Counted from the stretch's first letter, positions 39,001 through 52,430 are shown. The stretch is DNA of 64,000 bases from Nymphaea colorata (GCF_008831285.2 NC_045138.2:13590571-13654570), one strand, 5' to 3'. Translations and numbers: made by a program. Notes: generated by a model from the sequence alone, not told the origin.

Positions 39001-39499
39001 CACATCAGACACAATGATCATCTTTCCGATAAAGAAACCAGTGGCTCTCTGTTTTATGTGCATGTAAATACTTAAACTAGTTATGTAGGTTATGCAATTT
39101 AAAAGACATTCTTGCAAAACATGTTTGGCTTCCAGGATATTTATGAACAATTTTGATCTTTTCTATTACCAAATTTTTATTGTTATAATATTTTTGATTT
39201 TTTATTATTAGAAAATCTATTTAAACTAAAATTAATTAATTTAACATATATTTCATATGAAATCATTTTTAGAATCACATCTGCAAAGTTAAATTGGGCA
39301 GCAATTTTCTTTTTCATGCAACAGTTTGGTTTTGATTGCCAATGCAAGTGATTTAAAATATATCCATTCTATTGTGTACATATAATTAGATCGTGTTCAC
39401 GAAAGTGGTATTATTCTATCCACCTTTCATTTTTTTTAAGAAAAGAAACCCATATATAGCTCTTACCAAACAAAAGTGAGTGACAAGGTGGAGAACATT

Positions 39500-39570
<71 letters not shown>

Positions 39571-39709
39571 ATGTTTTTGTGAGAACAAATTTATCATATT
39601 ATTCACAACATTAAGAGCCTTTCACCAAAATTCACGAATTCCCTTGTATACATACAGGTAGAGAAGACAACAAAACGAATACAGCAAAGGCCCGAGTAAG
39701 CTACTCAGA
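36088..39709. other. Intergenic stretch between convergent invertase and KIPK-like genes
   Basis: The invertase 3' UTR lies at the left and that of the KIPK-like kinase at the right. The transcripts converge. A (CT)n run lies near 36436-36460, a poly-T run near 36496-36509, and a (TA)n(GA)n tract at 39502-39570. No gene is supported. Confidence 0.5.
39502..39570. repeat. (TA)n(GA)n compound microsatellite downstream of the KIPK-like gene
   Basis: A TA run of about 43 bp passes into a GA run of about 26 bp, 140 bp beyond the kinase stop codon. It may fall in the 3' UTR. Confidence 0.92.
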
Positions 39710-42700
39710 CTAGAAGAGTTCGAATTCCGAAGGCTCTCCTGTTGCCTTCAACTCCATAGACTTCTGTTTACCCTTCTTCTGCAAGGCCACAGTAGGAAGG
39801 GCGACTTGGGTGGCCTTCGACATCTCGGGAGGAGTGGAGCACCGGATCAATGCCCAATTCAAACCTTCGAAAAATGGATGGCTCTTGATCTCTGCCGCCC
39901 CACGGTCATACCCCAACCGGTTCTCAGGTTCCTTTGACAGCAGCCCTCTGATCAGGTCTCTCGCATGGGAGCTAATATTTGGATTTTCCGGGAACTTCAG
40001 GTTCTGGGCAACAGCATTTGCTAATGTCTCCTGGTTGCCTGCTCCTTTGAAGGGTGTCCTCCCGTAGAGAAGCTCGTAGAGAAAGACCCCAAATGTCCAC
40101 CAATCGACTGCACTGCCATGGCCGTCTCCTCTGATAATTTCTGGTGCGAGGTACTCATGGGTTCCCACAAATGAGTTTGATCTTGCAGTCGTCGGCTCTA
40201 CCACGAGTTGGGGAAAAGGGCCAGCATGGACTGAGGGATCAGCTTTTGTTCTCCGTGATTTGGCCGCCACGGGCATCAACTTAGGTGTGAAACATGGAAC
40301 CTGGACCCAAGCTGGCTCCAGACAGAGTGGATCGATGCATCTGGGCTCAGAACCAGATTCAGAAAGCCTGGCGCCCTCTAACTTCACGGACGACATGTCG
40401 AGGAGAGTCGGTTTTACTGCACATCGCAGGGACAGATCAAAATCGGATAGCATAATGTGCCCATCTTCTCTGACTAGAATATTTTCAGGCTTCAGGTCTC
40501 GATATATCACACCCAGCATGTGCAAGTACTCCAATGCAAGAAGGATTTCGGCTGCATAGAACCTGAAAACACGATCATATAGCATAGGTGAAACATATCA
40601 TATAACATACTGAAGCAAATTGTGCAAGACCGAGTGGACCAGTAGATGCAAAGTAAAGATTTACAAGTACTGGCCTATGAATTATGCACCATGGTACCTA
40701 CATTACTGCATTGAAATTATCAGCCGCAAAAAGACCAAGGAACACTTCTCTTCTCCTACAGGCCTACTCTCTCTCTCTCTCCCCTACAGAATTTCTTTAC
40801 ACACACACACATATATATATAATTATTTTTCCACTAACGGTGCCTACATTTTCAAGAGGGGCATGAATGACATTGGGTCCACTACGGGCTGACAAATGGT
40901 TTAGAAGGAGACCTCGTAAGTGTTAAAAGTAGCATACAAAGCGGAAGACATAAGCGCACTTAGCAGAGATGGATTCACAAATATAATTCAGTGCCAATGG
41001 AAGAAAAGAGAGATTAAAAAACATATATAATCCAAGTTGTAGTTATGCAGATTGCAGATGATAAAAAGAAAAGACAGGCCAGGTGTTCCTGTTGACAAAC
41101 AAAAGCTAAATGGTGGATAAAATACTTGGTGATAGTAAATATACTGCATCAACTGCATGCAGCATGATATTTTCAAACAATTAACATTCCATAAGCAACT
41201 GGACGCCAGTCGTAAGACCATTACAAGACAGGCTAGAGAAGATTGCCCTGCAGAAATTTAGATGTATGTGGTACGAGAAAGTGGAAATAACGAGTAAGAA
41301 ACAAAGCAAGTTGCTTATAGAAATGAAGCAACTACTAACGATCCAATGATACACAAAATGTATTGCTCCTCACTCAAGTTTACCATTCCCCAAATAAGAA
41401 TTTGACCAAATTTCTATACGAAGAAACTTTATGCACAATTTCTACCTTGCTGCCGACTCTGAGAAACTTTTGCCTGGCTGCTTCTGCCGAAGCACATGAA
41501 GATCTCCACCAGGACAGTACTCCATCACCAAGCATAGAAGCCTGTCGGTGGCAAAATGAGCATAAAGTGTAGGAAGAAATGGATGATCCAGCATATGAAG
41601 AATCTCCCTTTCAGTCTGTGCCCTCAGCATTTTCTTTCTGCTCACCAAGAATTCAATGTCCATAACCTTCAAAGCAAATTGGCAACTGGTACCGACGAGT
41701 TCTGCAAGGTACACACTACCAATATCTCCACAACCAAGCCTCCTAATCAGCTTGAAATGCCTCAGTGAAAGAAGTCCGTCATGCATCTCTACATGGCGGA
41801 TAGCTACCCATCTTGAATCTTTTGACATATGAGGCCTATTACCATGACAGCTCGTAATACTGCAACTGCTCTCATCACTGATGCCACTGCTGCTACTATA
41901 CTCACCAATACTGCTCAGGGAGCTCTGAGAACACTCTCCCTTTTCTCTAGAGCTTTCAATTTTTCTGAAAATACCATTTTGATATGTGTTACCAACATTC
42001 ATAGACTTGTAAGGCTCGACCAAATTGTTCATGAGGATGGGGGGATCAACTCCAGTAAGACCATTTGAAGAGCCAGCTGCAGCAGATTTGGCCTCAATAC
42101 CAACAATCTGTTCTTCAGAACCATCAGTTGCCACGCTTGGTTTGTCTGCAACTGTAGCCATGAGAGTGTCTTCACCATTATCATCTAAGGCAAGGGGATT
42201 TTTTGGTGCACAACCTGGGTGCAGATTTTCTTTCTTGATATTATGCTTCTCAGTCCTGTGAACAATCTTTTTCATACCATGGTTCACTTTAGAAGTATCG
42301 GTTTCAGAACCAGGAGTGGGACTGCCAAGTGAAGAAGATACCGAAACCAGCTTTCGATGGTGGAGCAAGTTAGGCCCGGATCGCCTGGGCCAAGGTTGAA
42401 CTGTCATTTTTGAATCTCCATCCTCCTTGGCTTTTGTTTTAATTGGTTTTAATGATGCATCAAGTGCAATACCATTTGTAGACTCACATTTATGTACAGT
42501 GGAAGACCACCTAAGTTCCCTTGTAGATCCAGTGTCTGGAACAAGGCTGATCTCTTCTGAACAGCTTTTGTCCGATGTCTTGTCCGTATTGCACATTTTG
42601 AAGGCATCTATGGTACCATAGCCCTGAACAGTATTTGCTACTATAGAATTTCCAGCCTTTATAGACTCACCTGCCTGAATAACAAGTTTACCATGTGACC

Positions 42701-43136
42701 TCTTAGGGGTGGAAGTATCAGATAGATTAGATATTCCATCGGATCTTAGCCTCCTTTTCATAGAGGCCATCTCTGAAGCCTGAGAAATGCATAACCCTCT
42801 CAATGCCTGCTTCAAAGTAACTGATTCAGAAGTACTAACTCCTGATGTACGTGACAGTCCACCTCTGATTGGTCTTTTTGAGGGATTTTTCCATGGAGGA
42901 CCAGCTGCGGACTGTTGACAATGGCCAAATTCCTTTGATAAATTTTCAAAATCCAAAGCTTCAAATAGTTGATTAATTTTGCTTTCAACTGCATAGTCTC
43001 GCGATATGATTGACATCAACTGTTTTCCAGCCTTGTTTCCAGGCTTTGAGATGCAGCATTCTGAGCTAGTTTTTTTAGAAGCATGAACAGCGCTCACCAA
43101 TTCTTCAATTTCAGAGATATCAGAGACTGAACCCAT
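39710..43136 (-). CDS. AGC VIII protein kinase, KIPK-like (AGC1 group)
   Basis: Exon 1 is 43136-41446 and exon 2 is 40562-39710, joined in phase 2 inside an Arg codon, giving 847 aa. It is a Ser/Thr kinase of the plant AGC VIII family. The long N-terminal half (1-460) is Ser-rich and disordered but has the KIPK-type block [16 protein letters not shown]. The kinase domain starts near 461, with the glycine loop [13 protein letters not shown]-binding Lys490, YRDLKPEN with Asp586, DFD (604-606) in place of DFG as in all AGC VIII kinases, an insert of about 90 residues, and APE at 703-705. Ser694 in [13 protein letters not shown] is the expected PDK1-type site. The end EFELF resembles a PIF hydrophobic motif. 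In Arabidopsis KIPK binds the kinesin KCBP and PERK receptor kinases. The exact paralog is inferred from the N-terminal motif. Confidence 0.93.
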
Positions 43137-45130
43137 CTCCTATATTTCGTGCACGAGCAGTGCTACTCTAGTTCAAGTCTGCAAGAAGAACAGGCTGAAC
43201 AAGAAACAGCAGCATTGCTTGAAACTAGCCTATCTCCAAAGCATCCCCTTGCAAGTAAATCATGTCGACAAATTCAGCTATATGGTGGGATTTCTCTTTG
43301 GATTCCATGGTCTCTGCGAGCACATAAAAAAGGAACTTTCATAGGTCTGGATGGGGCACAGCAGCACCATTAACAGCAAAATCTATCAGCAAATTCTTGC
43401 CATTGGTAATTATTCACATTAAAATAGAAAAGAGTAACTTGCTTCTATAAAGAAAAAGAACAGAGAGGAAATGAATGAGTCCAAATAACAAGCATTTAAA
43501 CCTGAAAATCACCACTTAGATTAGGCATTTACTCAATCTAAGCCAAATTAACCAATAGAGAAAAAGAAATAGCAAAACAAAAAAGGGGGAAGAATTCACT
43601 ACCCAGTTCCATACACAATACTAGATTTACTGGATGTGAGAAATTCATTGCAGCCACCGGATAGTCATTGATTTTTCCCAATCAAATACGTAATCATCTG
43701 ATCGTTCAATTTAACATATATGTTAAACTTAATAAACTTATGCATCAAAACGAAAATTTCTCAATCGCTGGTTACTAATCTCCAAAGTTGGGGATCCATA
43801 AAAGATATGAACAATAAAAATATCAAAACTAATTCAATTGTTAATTTTTCAGACGTTTGGCGTGCTTCTATACAATCTAAACCCTTATCCTAACAAAAAC
43901 TTCAACTGCATAAAGGAACCTAGCTTGGGAAACGGTCTCCAAATCAACCTTCTTCATCTCAAAAGAAAAGCAAAGAGAAATGGTCCAAAACATGCGGACT
44001 TTTTCAATTCAATGTGTTCATGCCAATCTAACCGAATTTCTAGAGGGTTCCCCTGAAAGGCGTTCGTGTGTATCTATCCACATAATACATTCAATATAAG
44101 AAAGAAAAATATCACAATTTGTAATGGTTATTTGCCCCTCAATTTTGAAAAATTTCAAGCAGAAAAGGGAAAAAGGAAAGAAACAAGAAAAACAGCAAAG
44201 GAACAAAAAAAACTCAATCCTCATAGAAAAAATGCATAAGTGGTTCCGATAAAGTTCAAACCATTAGGCTCCTTTGCAGCACGAACCTCAACCTTCACCA
44301 CATAATACAGAAGACTAAAGCCATCAAACAAGAGAAAATGCAGCACAAATTCATGCATAAGAAGCCTTTAGGTTCCCCGAAAATATGAAATTCAGATGAT
44401 ACACCAGAATCATTCATCACAATGTCGTTAATGCTAACACAAGAAATCGAATCAATTAATCCAAATAAAAAAAGGGAAAAGAAAACGTACAAGTATAACC
44501 AGAATACTTGTCGATAATCGTCACAGCCACAAGTTCAAATTAATAGATAAACATGCACAACTACTTCCCAGAGAAAAAGAAAGGCAAGGCAACAAAGCAC
44601 ATAAACTTCACAAAGAAGACCAAACGACAACCTTCGACTTCACTCCTACGGTACAAGCAATTCAACTACACAGCAAGTCTGACTGCGATCCTCTGTTCTA
44701 CCTAAACCTAGATCCGGAAGACACTCCACCAGGGAAAAAAAAAAAAAAGGAAAAAAGAACCAAAGAAAGAAACCACACCAATATCCCCAAAAGGTCCCGA
44801 CTAAGAACACGGGACATCTCAAAAATGGCTACGGTACGCTATTCCAAACGCCGACGAACTGAAATAACATAAAGAAAAATCAAAAGACAGCGAACAGAAA
44901 TTGGAAGCAACAAAATGTACCTCCCAAGAAACCCTACCTCAACTCCACTGCTCCGGTCAATGACGACAAACGATCATCACCGGCCGGTAGGAAAACACAG
45001 GGAAAGAAACCAGCTGTTTGAAGAAGACGAGAGGAAAGGGGGTTTTATGAAGAATGCAGGAGAAGAGAAGGGGGGAGGTAGAGAGAGAGAGAGAGTGAAG
45101 GAGGAGGAGGAGGAGAGAAATAAATGAGGG
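43137..45130 (-). promoter_or_regulatory. Leader of the KIPK-like gene with probable 5' UTR intron
   Basis: A CT-rich minus-strand leader (about 45125-44930) is followed by a good donor candidate (GAG|GTAGGG near 44938). Two acceptor candidates lie near the start codon: GCTCGCAG before 43313 and TTCTTCTTGCAG before 43178. The stretch between is AT-rich and intron-like. Transcript evidence is not visible, so the intron is inferred. Confidence 0.45.
43225..43308 (-). promoter_or_regulatory. uORF (27 codons) in the KIPK-like leader
   Basis: The ATG at 43308 lies in an optimal context (ACCATGG) five bases after a candidate splice acceptor. It reads 27 codons (MESKEKSHHIAEF at the start, GDALEIG at the end) to TAG, and ends 88 bp before the main start at 43136. 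It would be kept or removed depending on which of the two acceptors is used. A second short uATG (14 codons) follows. Confidence 0.5.
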
Positions 45131-48100
45131 GAGGGGAGGGGAGAGGTGGAAATGCCGTCACGAGAAGCGAACTCCTCTTTCCTTCCTCCTTTATCGCTCT
45201 CTCACTCCCTTTTCTTTTCGCTTCCGCAGAAGCAGAAATCTCTCCGTATTAACTCTCAGGCGTCCCCTTCTAAAGCGTCGCCGCTTTCCCTCCGTCACGG
45301 CCACAGTGTGGACGCCGGAGCCTGAGAACGGATTGGACCAAAACACCCTTGGAGAATCCAGAAGGTCACGAACGCATCGCTTCTCATTCCGTTCCCGCCT
45401 CCCCTTCCCAGAACGGGGAGCGGCCGCCGAGACCCTCCCGTCTCGGTTTCTTCCTTTTTTTTTAAATTGGACGGAGAAGGACCTCACCTCGTTGGACTTC
45501 TGCTGCTCATATTGCCGACAGACATGTAGCGGGGTAAAGGAATTCAGATATTTTGGAAGGTTTCCACGGACATGCTCATGAAATCTTCGTGATGTAGTAA
45601 GTTTTTAAAACAGCATCCCAAGCATTAACATAGTTTACATTATCATCTGAAATTCCTTTTCTTATGGTTGCCAAATTAAAATAATTTTATCTATAGAAAT
45701 GACTTTTTTTTTTTTTTTGTATCTAATCACCACAATATCAATATGTTTTTTATTATTATATATGGTAGGAATTAAATTTGAAGCAATCTTCTTATAGGCT
45801 TAGGCAGTGAGCTTCATGTCATGTCATGTGGCTAGATAAATATACTGCCATCCATGTACAAAAGGAATCCAAGCATCATTTTTCAAAATTTGAAGTCCAA
45901 CTGAATCTCCCTCCTCTTGATAAATATACTTGTATTCTGCAGCAATGAAACAAAAACTATCACGACAAAATTTCTATTCGGCGTCATATTTACAGTTTGA
46001 AACTAAACCTAACTTCCTGTAGCAAAGCCAGAAATATTTGAATGAATGAGAGGCATTGACACTTTCAATTGCAATTTTTAAAGGGCAGATAGGTGTTACT
46101 GCTGACTCCCCTCTTCTCTTCCTCCTCTCAAAATAACCACTTTCTAGTGTCTCTTTGAAAATTTTGGAGCTACATATATCTATGCTTGCAGAACTGTGAA
46201 AGGAAAAACAAAAGAAACATGAACTTTCTTTTTCTTTTTCTTTTTTCAGGTGATCTTTCGAAGAAGAATGGACGAGGAGCTGTTCGTCCCTCGTTTCCTT
46301 CTTCTTTCTCATAGTGTTCCCGTCCGTCTCTGCGAGCCCCACATGCTTTCTTAAAAGCAGATTCTTCCAAGAATCCGATAACTCGGTCCAGATGCCGTAG
46401 TGTTGAACACTTTTTCATGTTGTTAAAGCGTAATTTAGTGAAGAAAATGCTCTGGTTCTCCCGCCGTCTCGACGGCCGCCGTAAAAAACAGAGAGAAGAG
46501 ACCGGGAGTCGAGAAGGGCTAGGTCAGCAAATTCCATCCGCCGTCCCGTGTCTTGGAGTTATGAGGACGAGTGATTTTTTGTTGGTTGTTGTTGGAAATG
46601 CCAGAATCGCCACTTTCATTTGAATCTAGCTACTTTTTCATGAAAATGATTATTTTTCTTCTCTCCCCAACGTGTGTTCTTCAAGCAAAAAATCTCTATA
46701 GTGTTTTGATTTCTATTCTTTTTTTTTTTTTTTGTGGAGAAAGGATTTATGAAGGCAACAAAAAAACATGGGGTCCCTAAATATTGAGATGTATTTGGTG
46801 TTAAATTTGTAAGTTGTGTTAGGATGGTGCAAACAACGTTTTGTGAAATTTAAGTTTTGTGATAACCTAGCTTTTTAACTAACTTTTACAACAGCGTTTG
46901 CATGTTAGGGTACCACTCCAATTTTACAGGATGCCTGCGAAGAGACACATATTTATTTGGGTAATAAGAAAAAAGACTATATTCTTGTGAATAAACTAGA
47001 AATCAGTTTAGATTGTTAACACCGATTCTATGTTAAAGATTGAGACAAATTCATCAAAACCACAGCCTCAGTAGTGTTCCATTAATTTATGAATGTACCC
47101 TGAACCCAATGTTCCATCAACCTTTGGAACAAAGTCATGAATCTAATGTTGCATTCATGTTATTTCCTTGCACACATTATTTTCCTTACAAACAGCAAAA
47201 AATAAAAAAAGAAGGCGATTCCCAGCATTAGCAACTCATTTTCATGAGAAAATAGAGTCTCAGCTCTCTCCATATGATTGCATTTCCTAAATGAAGTTCA
47301 ACAACACTAGGTATGGTTTTTCTCGTTGTTTTGGACGCCAATTAATGGGATCACGTGAACTGCTGCTGCAACCGGTGGATGATCTCAACTAGCCACACCC
47401 GTAGAACATGGGAGCTGCGTTGCGTAGGGTTTTGAGACCCAAAATCCGACTAAGTTCCCAAAATATATCCAGAGGCAATTTCTTTTTTCACGTGCAACTT
47501 GCTGCCCCGTCCTAACTACTAAATGGTTGGCTCAGGCTGGCTGCGTTTTATAACACGTAGCTACGCTCGATGGCCTCAACTATATAATGTTGAGATTTTC
47601 TATGGTACCTCAATGTATCTCATAAAACGCTTGAGGCTAGAGATAACAACCACACCTCTTGCATAGTTAGACTAATTTGTATACACTTAGCCTTATCTAT
47701 ATGATCTTAAGTGGTTTGATAAGAAATATAGATTAAGAAAATCAATTTTCAAGTTAAATGTGTTTTTTGAACGTTAAAATGTGCAAGGCTCTTATATATC
47801 AACAAAGTTTGTTAGTTCAAAAATCAACATCAAAGCAACTTTAATTAAAACACTCGTTACCCTAAATTATTATTATTATATATCTTGTTTAAAATATTTT
47901 CTAAATAGCCTGGTTTTTGTTGTTAACTTAAGTGGTTTTGCGTGGCAAAGTACAAAGATAGAACAGCTAACAAACAAAATACACAAAAAGGACAAAAAAA
48001 TTTCGGTCTTTATAAATGGAAATTCAAATATGATATGTTGGATGCAGAATGACGATCACTAAAAAATGGTTACCACAAGAGCATTACCAATAGTGCATGT

Positions 48101-51100
48101 TATAACATCACGATCAAACAACTGGCTGCATGGTATGCATATTTTATGACAGTTTTTAGTTCTTTTTTTTTGTTAAAAAAAAAAAAAAGCCCGTCTAATC
48201 TAACCATAAAGGTATCTCGTTATCAAAAGTGTCATAACATAAATATTTAGTTATTTGTTTTGAAAAATACACTATGTTAAAAGATATCATTGACGGTGAA
48301 GTAGATTATGGTTCAACATCATGATCGCCAATGGAAGCTGCAGTCGTTTTCGACTTTACTCTCACTGCCATTAATCATAATGAGGAGGCCCTTCGATTCC
48401 ATGATTATACGATCAGTACTTTTCATGCACTCATTTCGTGATTTCTTGTTTGATTCTACACGCAAGTAACCTGCAAGGAACTTTAAGAGAATCGTGGTCG
48501 TCCTATTTATCTTCACTACCAGTGTGTGGAATCCTAGTGTAGAACAAGTTCAGTTTGTCGTCCTTTCGTTTTCCAATCTTTATGTTATAGACCTACCTAC
48601 CAGATTATGCTAAGAGATGCGTCCTCCATATTAAACTCCCCACTTCCTTCAATCATGGGTGTCTCAAATGCAAACTCCCCAATAAGTCAGTAGAAGTTCA
48701 TGTTGGGCTGGCAGTTTTTACCTTTCTGTTGAAAATTCAATGATGCAATTTCCTTCTTTTAATAGCGACGATACGCATAGAAAACAGTGTTAGTATTCTT
48801 GAATCAGTGAATCGACAACTGAAACTTAAAACTATTAAAGAAGCGACACTTGCTCAATAAATTCCTTAAGCTTTTTATGCCCTTAAAAGTTTTACAGAAT
48901 TATTGCATTAATATGTTGAATAAACTTCAAATTTAACTCATTGATTCACATTAATAGGACAACCAGCACCATTTTCAGGCGAAAATGGGGAGAACAAAAT
49001 TCATAACGTGGAAGAGGTCACATGAAATGATTCAGATAGAGCGCAAGGGATGTGCAGTGAGAACGTTTAAGATTTTCAAACTTCCTTTAATTTTTTCTGA
49101 ACTCGTTTTTGAAAAGTTTGCATTAAAAGCAAGAAAAATGAACAGAATAATACTTTAATCGTGGATGATAGTATCCGCGGACATGGCCCCATTTGCCGTG
49201 CATCTCGATGCGATCTGGAACCTGATACCGACAATCACAAGACAACTTTGCAGGTTGACAACCAAAAGCCTTTTACAAATCCTTCAGTCGTAAAAATATG
49301 GGATCAAATTTTATAGGAAGCTTGCTTTAGTCAACAAACAAGAAGCGAAGCGAATTGTTTCTTTCGTTGGTATTTGCAGAATGCATATATAACTGATTTT
49401 ATTTATTTCAGTCTATATACAAATGTTTTCAAGTGCATTAAGTAGTATTCGACAATATATGGCAGAAATTTTCCTCTAGCTAAGGCCAGTTTCTTCTTGG
49501 CGTGATTTCATTTATCCCTCTTTAATGCTCCAGACTGTCTTGCTATCCAGTTTAATGTGAATGTTGTAATAAATGATCCTATGAAGTAAATATGCCAAAT
49601 CCATGAACATGCTATTCTAATTAAAGAAAATGCAATAAAGTGGCTATGCTCTCAGAATATTAGTACGTAGGATGGATGCTACTCTGGCTGAGCCTTGAAT
49701 TTTGTACTAATGGTTTAAAAGACATCATGGTTAAAAGATCAGAGCCAGCAGGTCTCTCACACCAAAGTGACAGTTCCTTTTCTCTACAAAGGCAAGATAA
49801 AAGTTTTGACTGAATGACAAGAACACACTTAAGTTTTGATTTCTTTCATTTAGGATCTCATGTTTCTCACCTAATCAAAGCAGTTAAATGAGGAAATTAA
49901 TATTAAGATTGTTTTTTTTTTTATTTAATCAAAACTTGAGCTGCTTTTGGGGAAAATATTCCTTTCATAGACAATAGTAGTTTGTGTGTGTGTGTGTGTA
50001 TATATATATATTCTTCTGCTGCTATTAGTATGACGTTATAAATGCTCCGCCACATTAAAACTGTGGCGCCTTTGTCAACCGGAGCACAAACGAAGAGTAG
50101 TTCAATTTAAGGAGATTCTGACAATCTATAGGGCCGCAAGGACCGGTCCATCTGCAATAGTTACCTGCCTCAATTGCAGCGGAAAAGGAAAGTAGATTTC
50201 CATCTTTTTCGTGTTTGGTTTCGGTCTAGATCAAGTTGTTCGGCGGATTTCCAGGTTTCCTACGTGTTTCAGGATAGCAGAATCTTGAAATACGTAGTTG
50301 AAACCTGGAGAAAAGTTTTGATAATTATTTTTGGCATTAGAGGACGCTGTTCACTTAATGGGGGTTGTCTCATCTTGATAACTGAGATAAGCTGCGGCTG
50401 CGGATCACAACGTCGATAAATTGATTTTGCATCTAAGTAGTTTTACGTTCCTATTTGCACATTGAAAGTCATGCGACTAACATTCTAAATTAAACATTTC
50501 GTTGATGGAGGCAAAATTCTGGTATCACACTTTTGTCTCACAAGATGAATCTTTTGAATTTTTATTTCAAAATTGCGTAAGTACCTGAAGGAAAATTGGT
50601 ACATGAGCTTGTTGATCAGCTTATTTATCAAGCTTGGTTGAGTTTCCTTGCTTAATCAAGTTGGGCTCTGTAAGTTGGTGCCCAGGATGCAACTTCATGA
50701 AACAAATTTTTAACAAAACGAGTATTCACAAGAGCAATCTTTTTATGTTTCATATTCCAAACGCAACCTAAACTATGTTGGGAAATTTGAACTATGCATG
50801 ATCTTCTGCTTTGATAATTTTCTTTTGAATAAAATCAGTGATATAAGAATCGGATCGCCAAACTGCCGATTCGTTAAATGATTTAATTACTGAACAAGCA
50901 GCAACATTATTATGTATATATGTAAAATTTTTAGACGATCAATTAGTTGATCGAAAACAAGAAAAAGTCTTTGGAAGCATTTAAAAAAATAAAAAAATGT
51001 ACGAGATATAGCAAACACAGTTGTATCTCCAACGATCGAATCGAATCGAATCAATTTCATTTGATGAAGCAGCCAATTCCGCAGATTTTTTCCGCGCTCT

Positions 51101-51389
51101 GCTCGGGCGAAGGTTCAAGACCGGCAGTAGTTTAGTTCTTCCTCTTGAGATGGTCAATGATAATTCTTGATTCATGGTTCCCATGGAAGATGCCGCAAAC
51201 ATTTCAAGTCTACGTCTACTTACAGGTTTCTAATAAAAACATCAGAATCTCAATATTTCATAAAGTTGGCAAAGTTCTTCGACTCCCTGAATTCATGAAA
51301 CTGGTTAAGTTTTTCCAACTTTCAAACAGGAATTGAGGACAAATCTTGGTATCCGACGAGCACAGCCGAATCATAAATTCAGATTGAAA
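45131..51389. other. Long intergenic stretch between the two AGC kinases (left part)
   Basis: The edge next to the KIPK-like leader (45150-45500) is GC-richer and promoter-like. The rest is AT-rich with poly-T runs and no supportable gene. Short frames at 45974-46623 and 50174-50419 lack family features. A (GT)n(AT)n microsatellite lies at 49983-50010. Confidence 0.5.
49983..50010. repeat. (GT)n(AT)n microsatellite
   Basis: A GT run followed by an AT run in intergenic DNA. Confidence 0.9.
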
Positions 51390-51527
51390 CTACCAGCAGT
51401 TTGATTGGACTAGATTGGATGCAATTCCATAGTTGTGAAGGGCTTCTGCATGAGCTCTGCAGCTTAATGCCATTATGAAGAGACCCCACACCACCATATT
51501 CAAAGAAAAAACGATCTTCTCTGCCAT
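51390..51527 (-). CDS. Possible small secreted-peptide gene or first exon (45 aa)
   Basis: The frame from ATG 51527 starts with a textbook signal peptide: charged start (MAEK), a hydrophobic core (MVVWGLFIMALS) and a likely cleavage site after RAHA or RAHAEA. A short tail with one Cys follows to TAG. A TATA box (TATATAAA) lies 151 bp upstream on the same strand at 51685-51678. The last codons overlap a possible donor (CTG|GTAGTT), so this could be exon 1 of a longer gene; no convincing second exon was seen down to about 50100. The family is unknown. Confidence 0.3.
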   Translation of the reverse strand: MAEKIVFSLNMVVWGLFIMALSCRAHAEALHNYGIASNLVQSNCW

Positions 51528-51677
51528 ATATATTGGATTCACAGATGGAGCAGTTTGCACATCTATTACGGCTCCGCCGTAACGCTTTATTAATGTTTCA
51601 ACTACATGGAAACACAAAAAAGTGATACTTTCGATTGGATCCGGATCTTAACAAGTATTTAGACTCGTTGTGGGGTT

Positions 51678-51685
51678 TTTATATA
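51678..51685 (-). promoter_or_regulatory. TATA box candidate
   Basis: TATATAAA on the minus strand, flanked by CCAAC and AACCCC. Its distance to the small signal-peptide ORF suits a plant promoter. Confidence 0.35.
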
Positions 51686-51738
51686 GTTGGAGGGGAGCCA
51701 GATCAGACCTGCCCTTGTTTTGAATCGGGCAGACTTGG

Positions 51739-51753
51739 ATATATATATATATA

Positions 51754-51788
<35 letters not shown>
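51739..51788. repeat. (AT)n(GT)n(GA)n compound microsatellite
   Basis: Three dinucleotide runs follow each other without interruption. Confidence 0.9.
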
Positions 51789-52296
51789 TTATGAAAGATA
51801 TATAGATGCTGTGTGTCAGTGGGGAAATGTCAGACCGGGCGGCTATGTTTTCTGGTTCGTTTCAAGTTGGAATATGCTCCAAGACAATTTAAAAGTTCAA
51901 AAACTCATTCATACTATTATAATCTGTGGATCTACAAAATCAGACCCGCCAAGGATACTAGTGGGGGTAAGACATTGTTTGCATTCTCCTGGGGGAAACT
52001 TGTTTGGCTGTTGGTACTTAGGATCTGATTTTTAGATCTACTGAAGCTGCCAGGAACCAGGTCTACCTTGGCTGCCCATGCCACTCGAACCAGTAACGAG
52101 CCACCTATCAGTCATTGGCCAACCCCATAGGAACAAGATCTTCAGATCGAAGCAATTATGTAAATGAACATGAAATGGAACCAATTTGTGGTTTGGAGGT
52201 TGATTGACCTTGAACGAGAGCTGCATCATTTTAGCCAACAGATTTTTTAGTCCTTCAATCTAGCACAGTTGATGTCGAACTCGCTGAATTCTTACC

Positions 52297-52430
52297 TCCC
52301 TCGAAAAACGATCTCCATAAGCCTTAACATTTCTTCATTAACGTCCCTCGAAAAACGATCTCCATAAGCCTTAACATTTCTTCATTAACGTCCCTCGAAA
52401 AACGATCTCCATAAGCCTTAACATTTCTTC
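52297..52430. repeat. 47 bp tandem repeat, nearly three copies
   Basis: The unit starts tccctcgaaaaacgatctcc. Copies at 52297-52343 and 52344-52390 are perfect and the third runs 52391-52430 before diverging. It is non-coding, about 0.9 kb upstream of PINOID. Confidence 0.93.

Noticed and set aside
45974-46623. Frames of 68-122 codons near 46 kb
   Set aside because: Charged low-complexity composition, no conserved motif, no promoter or splice signals beyond chance.
48319-48516. 65-codon minus-strand frame
   Set aside because: No motif, no promoter, AT-rich surroundings.
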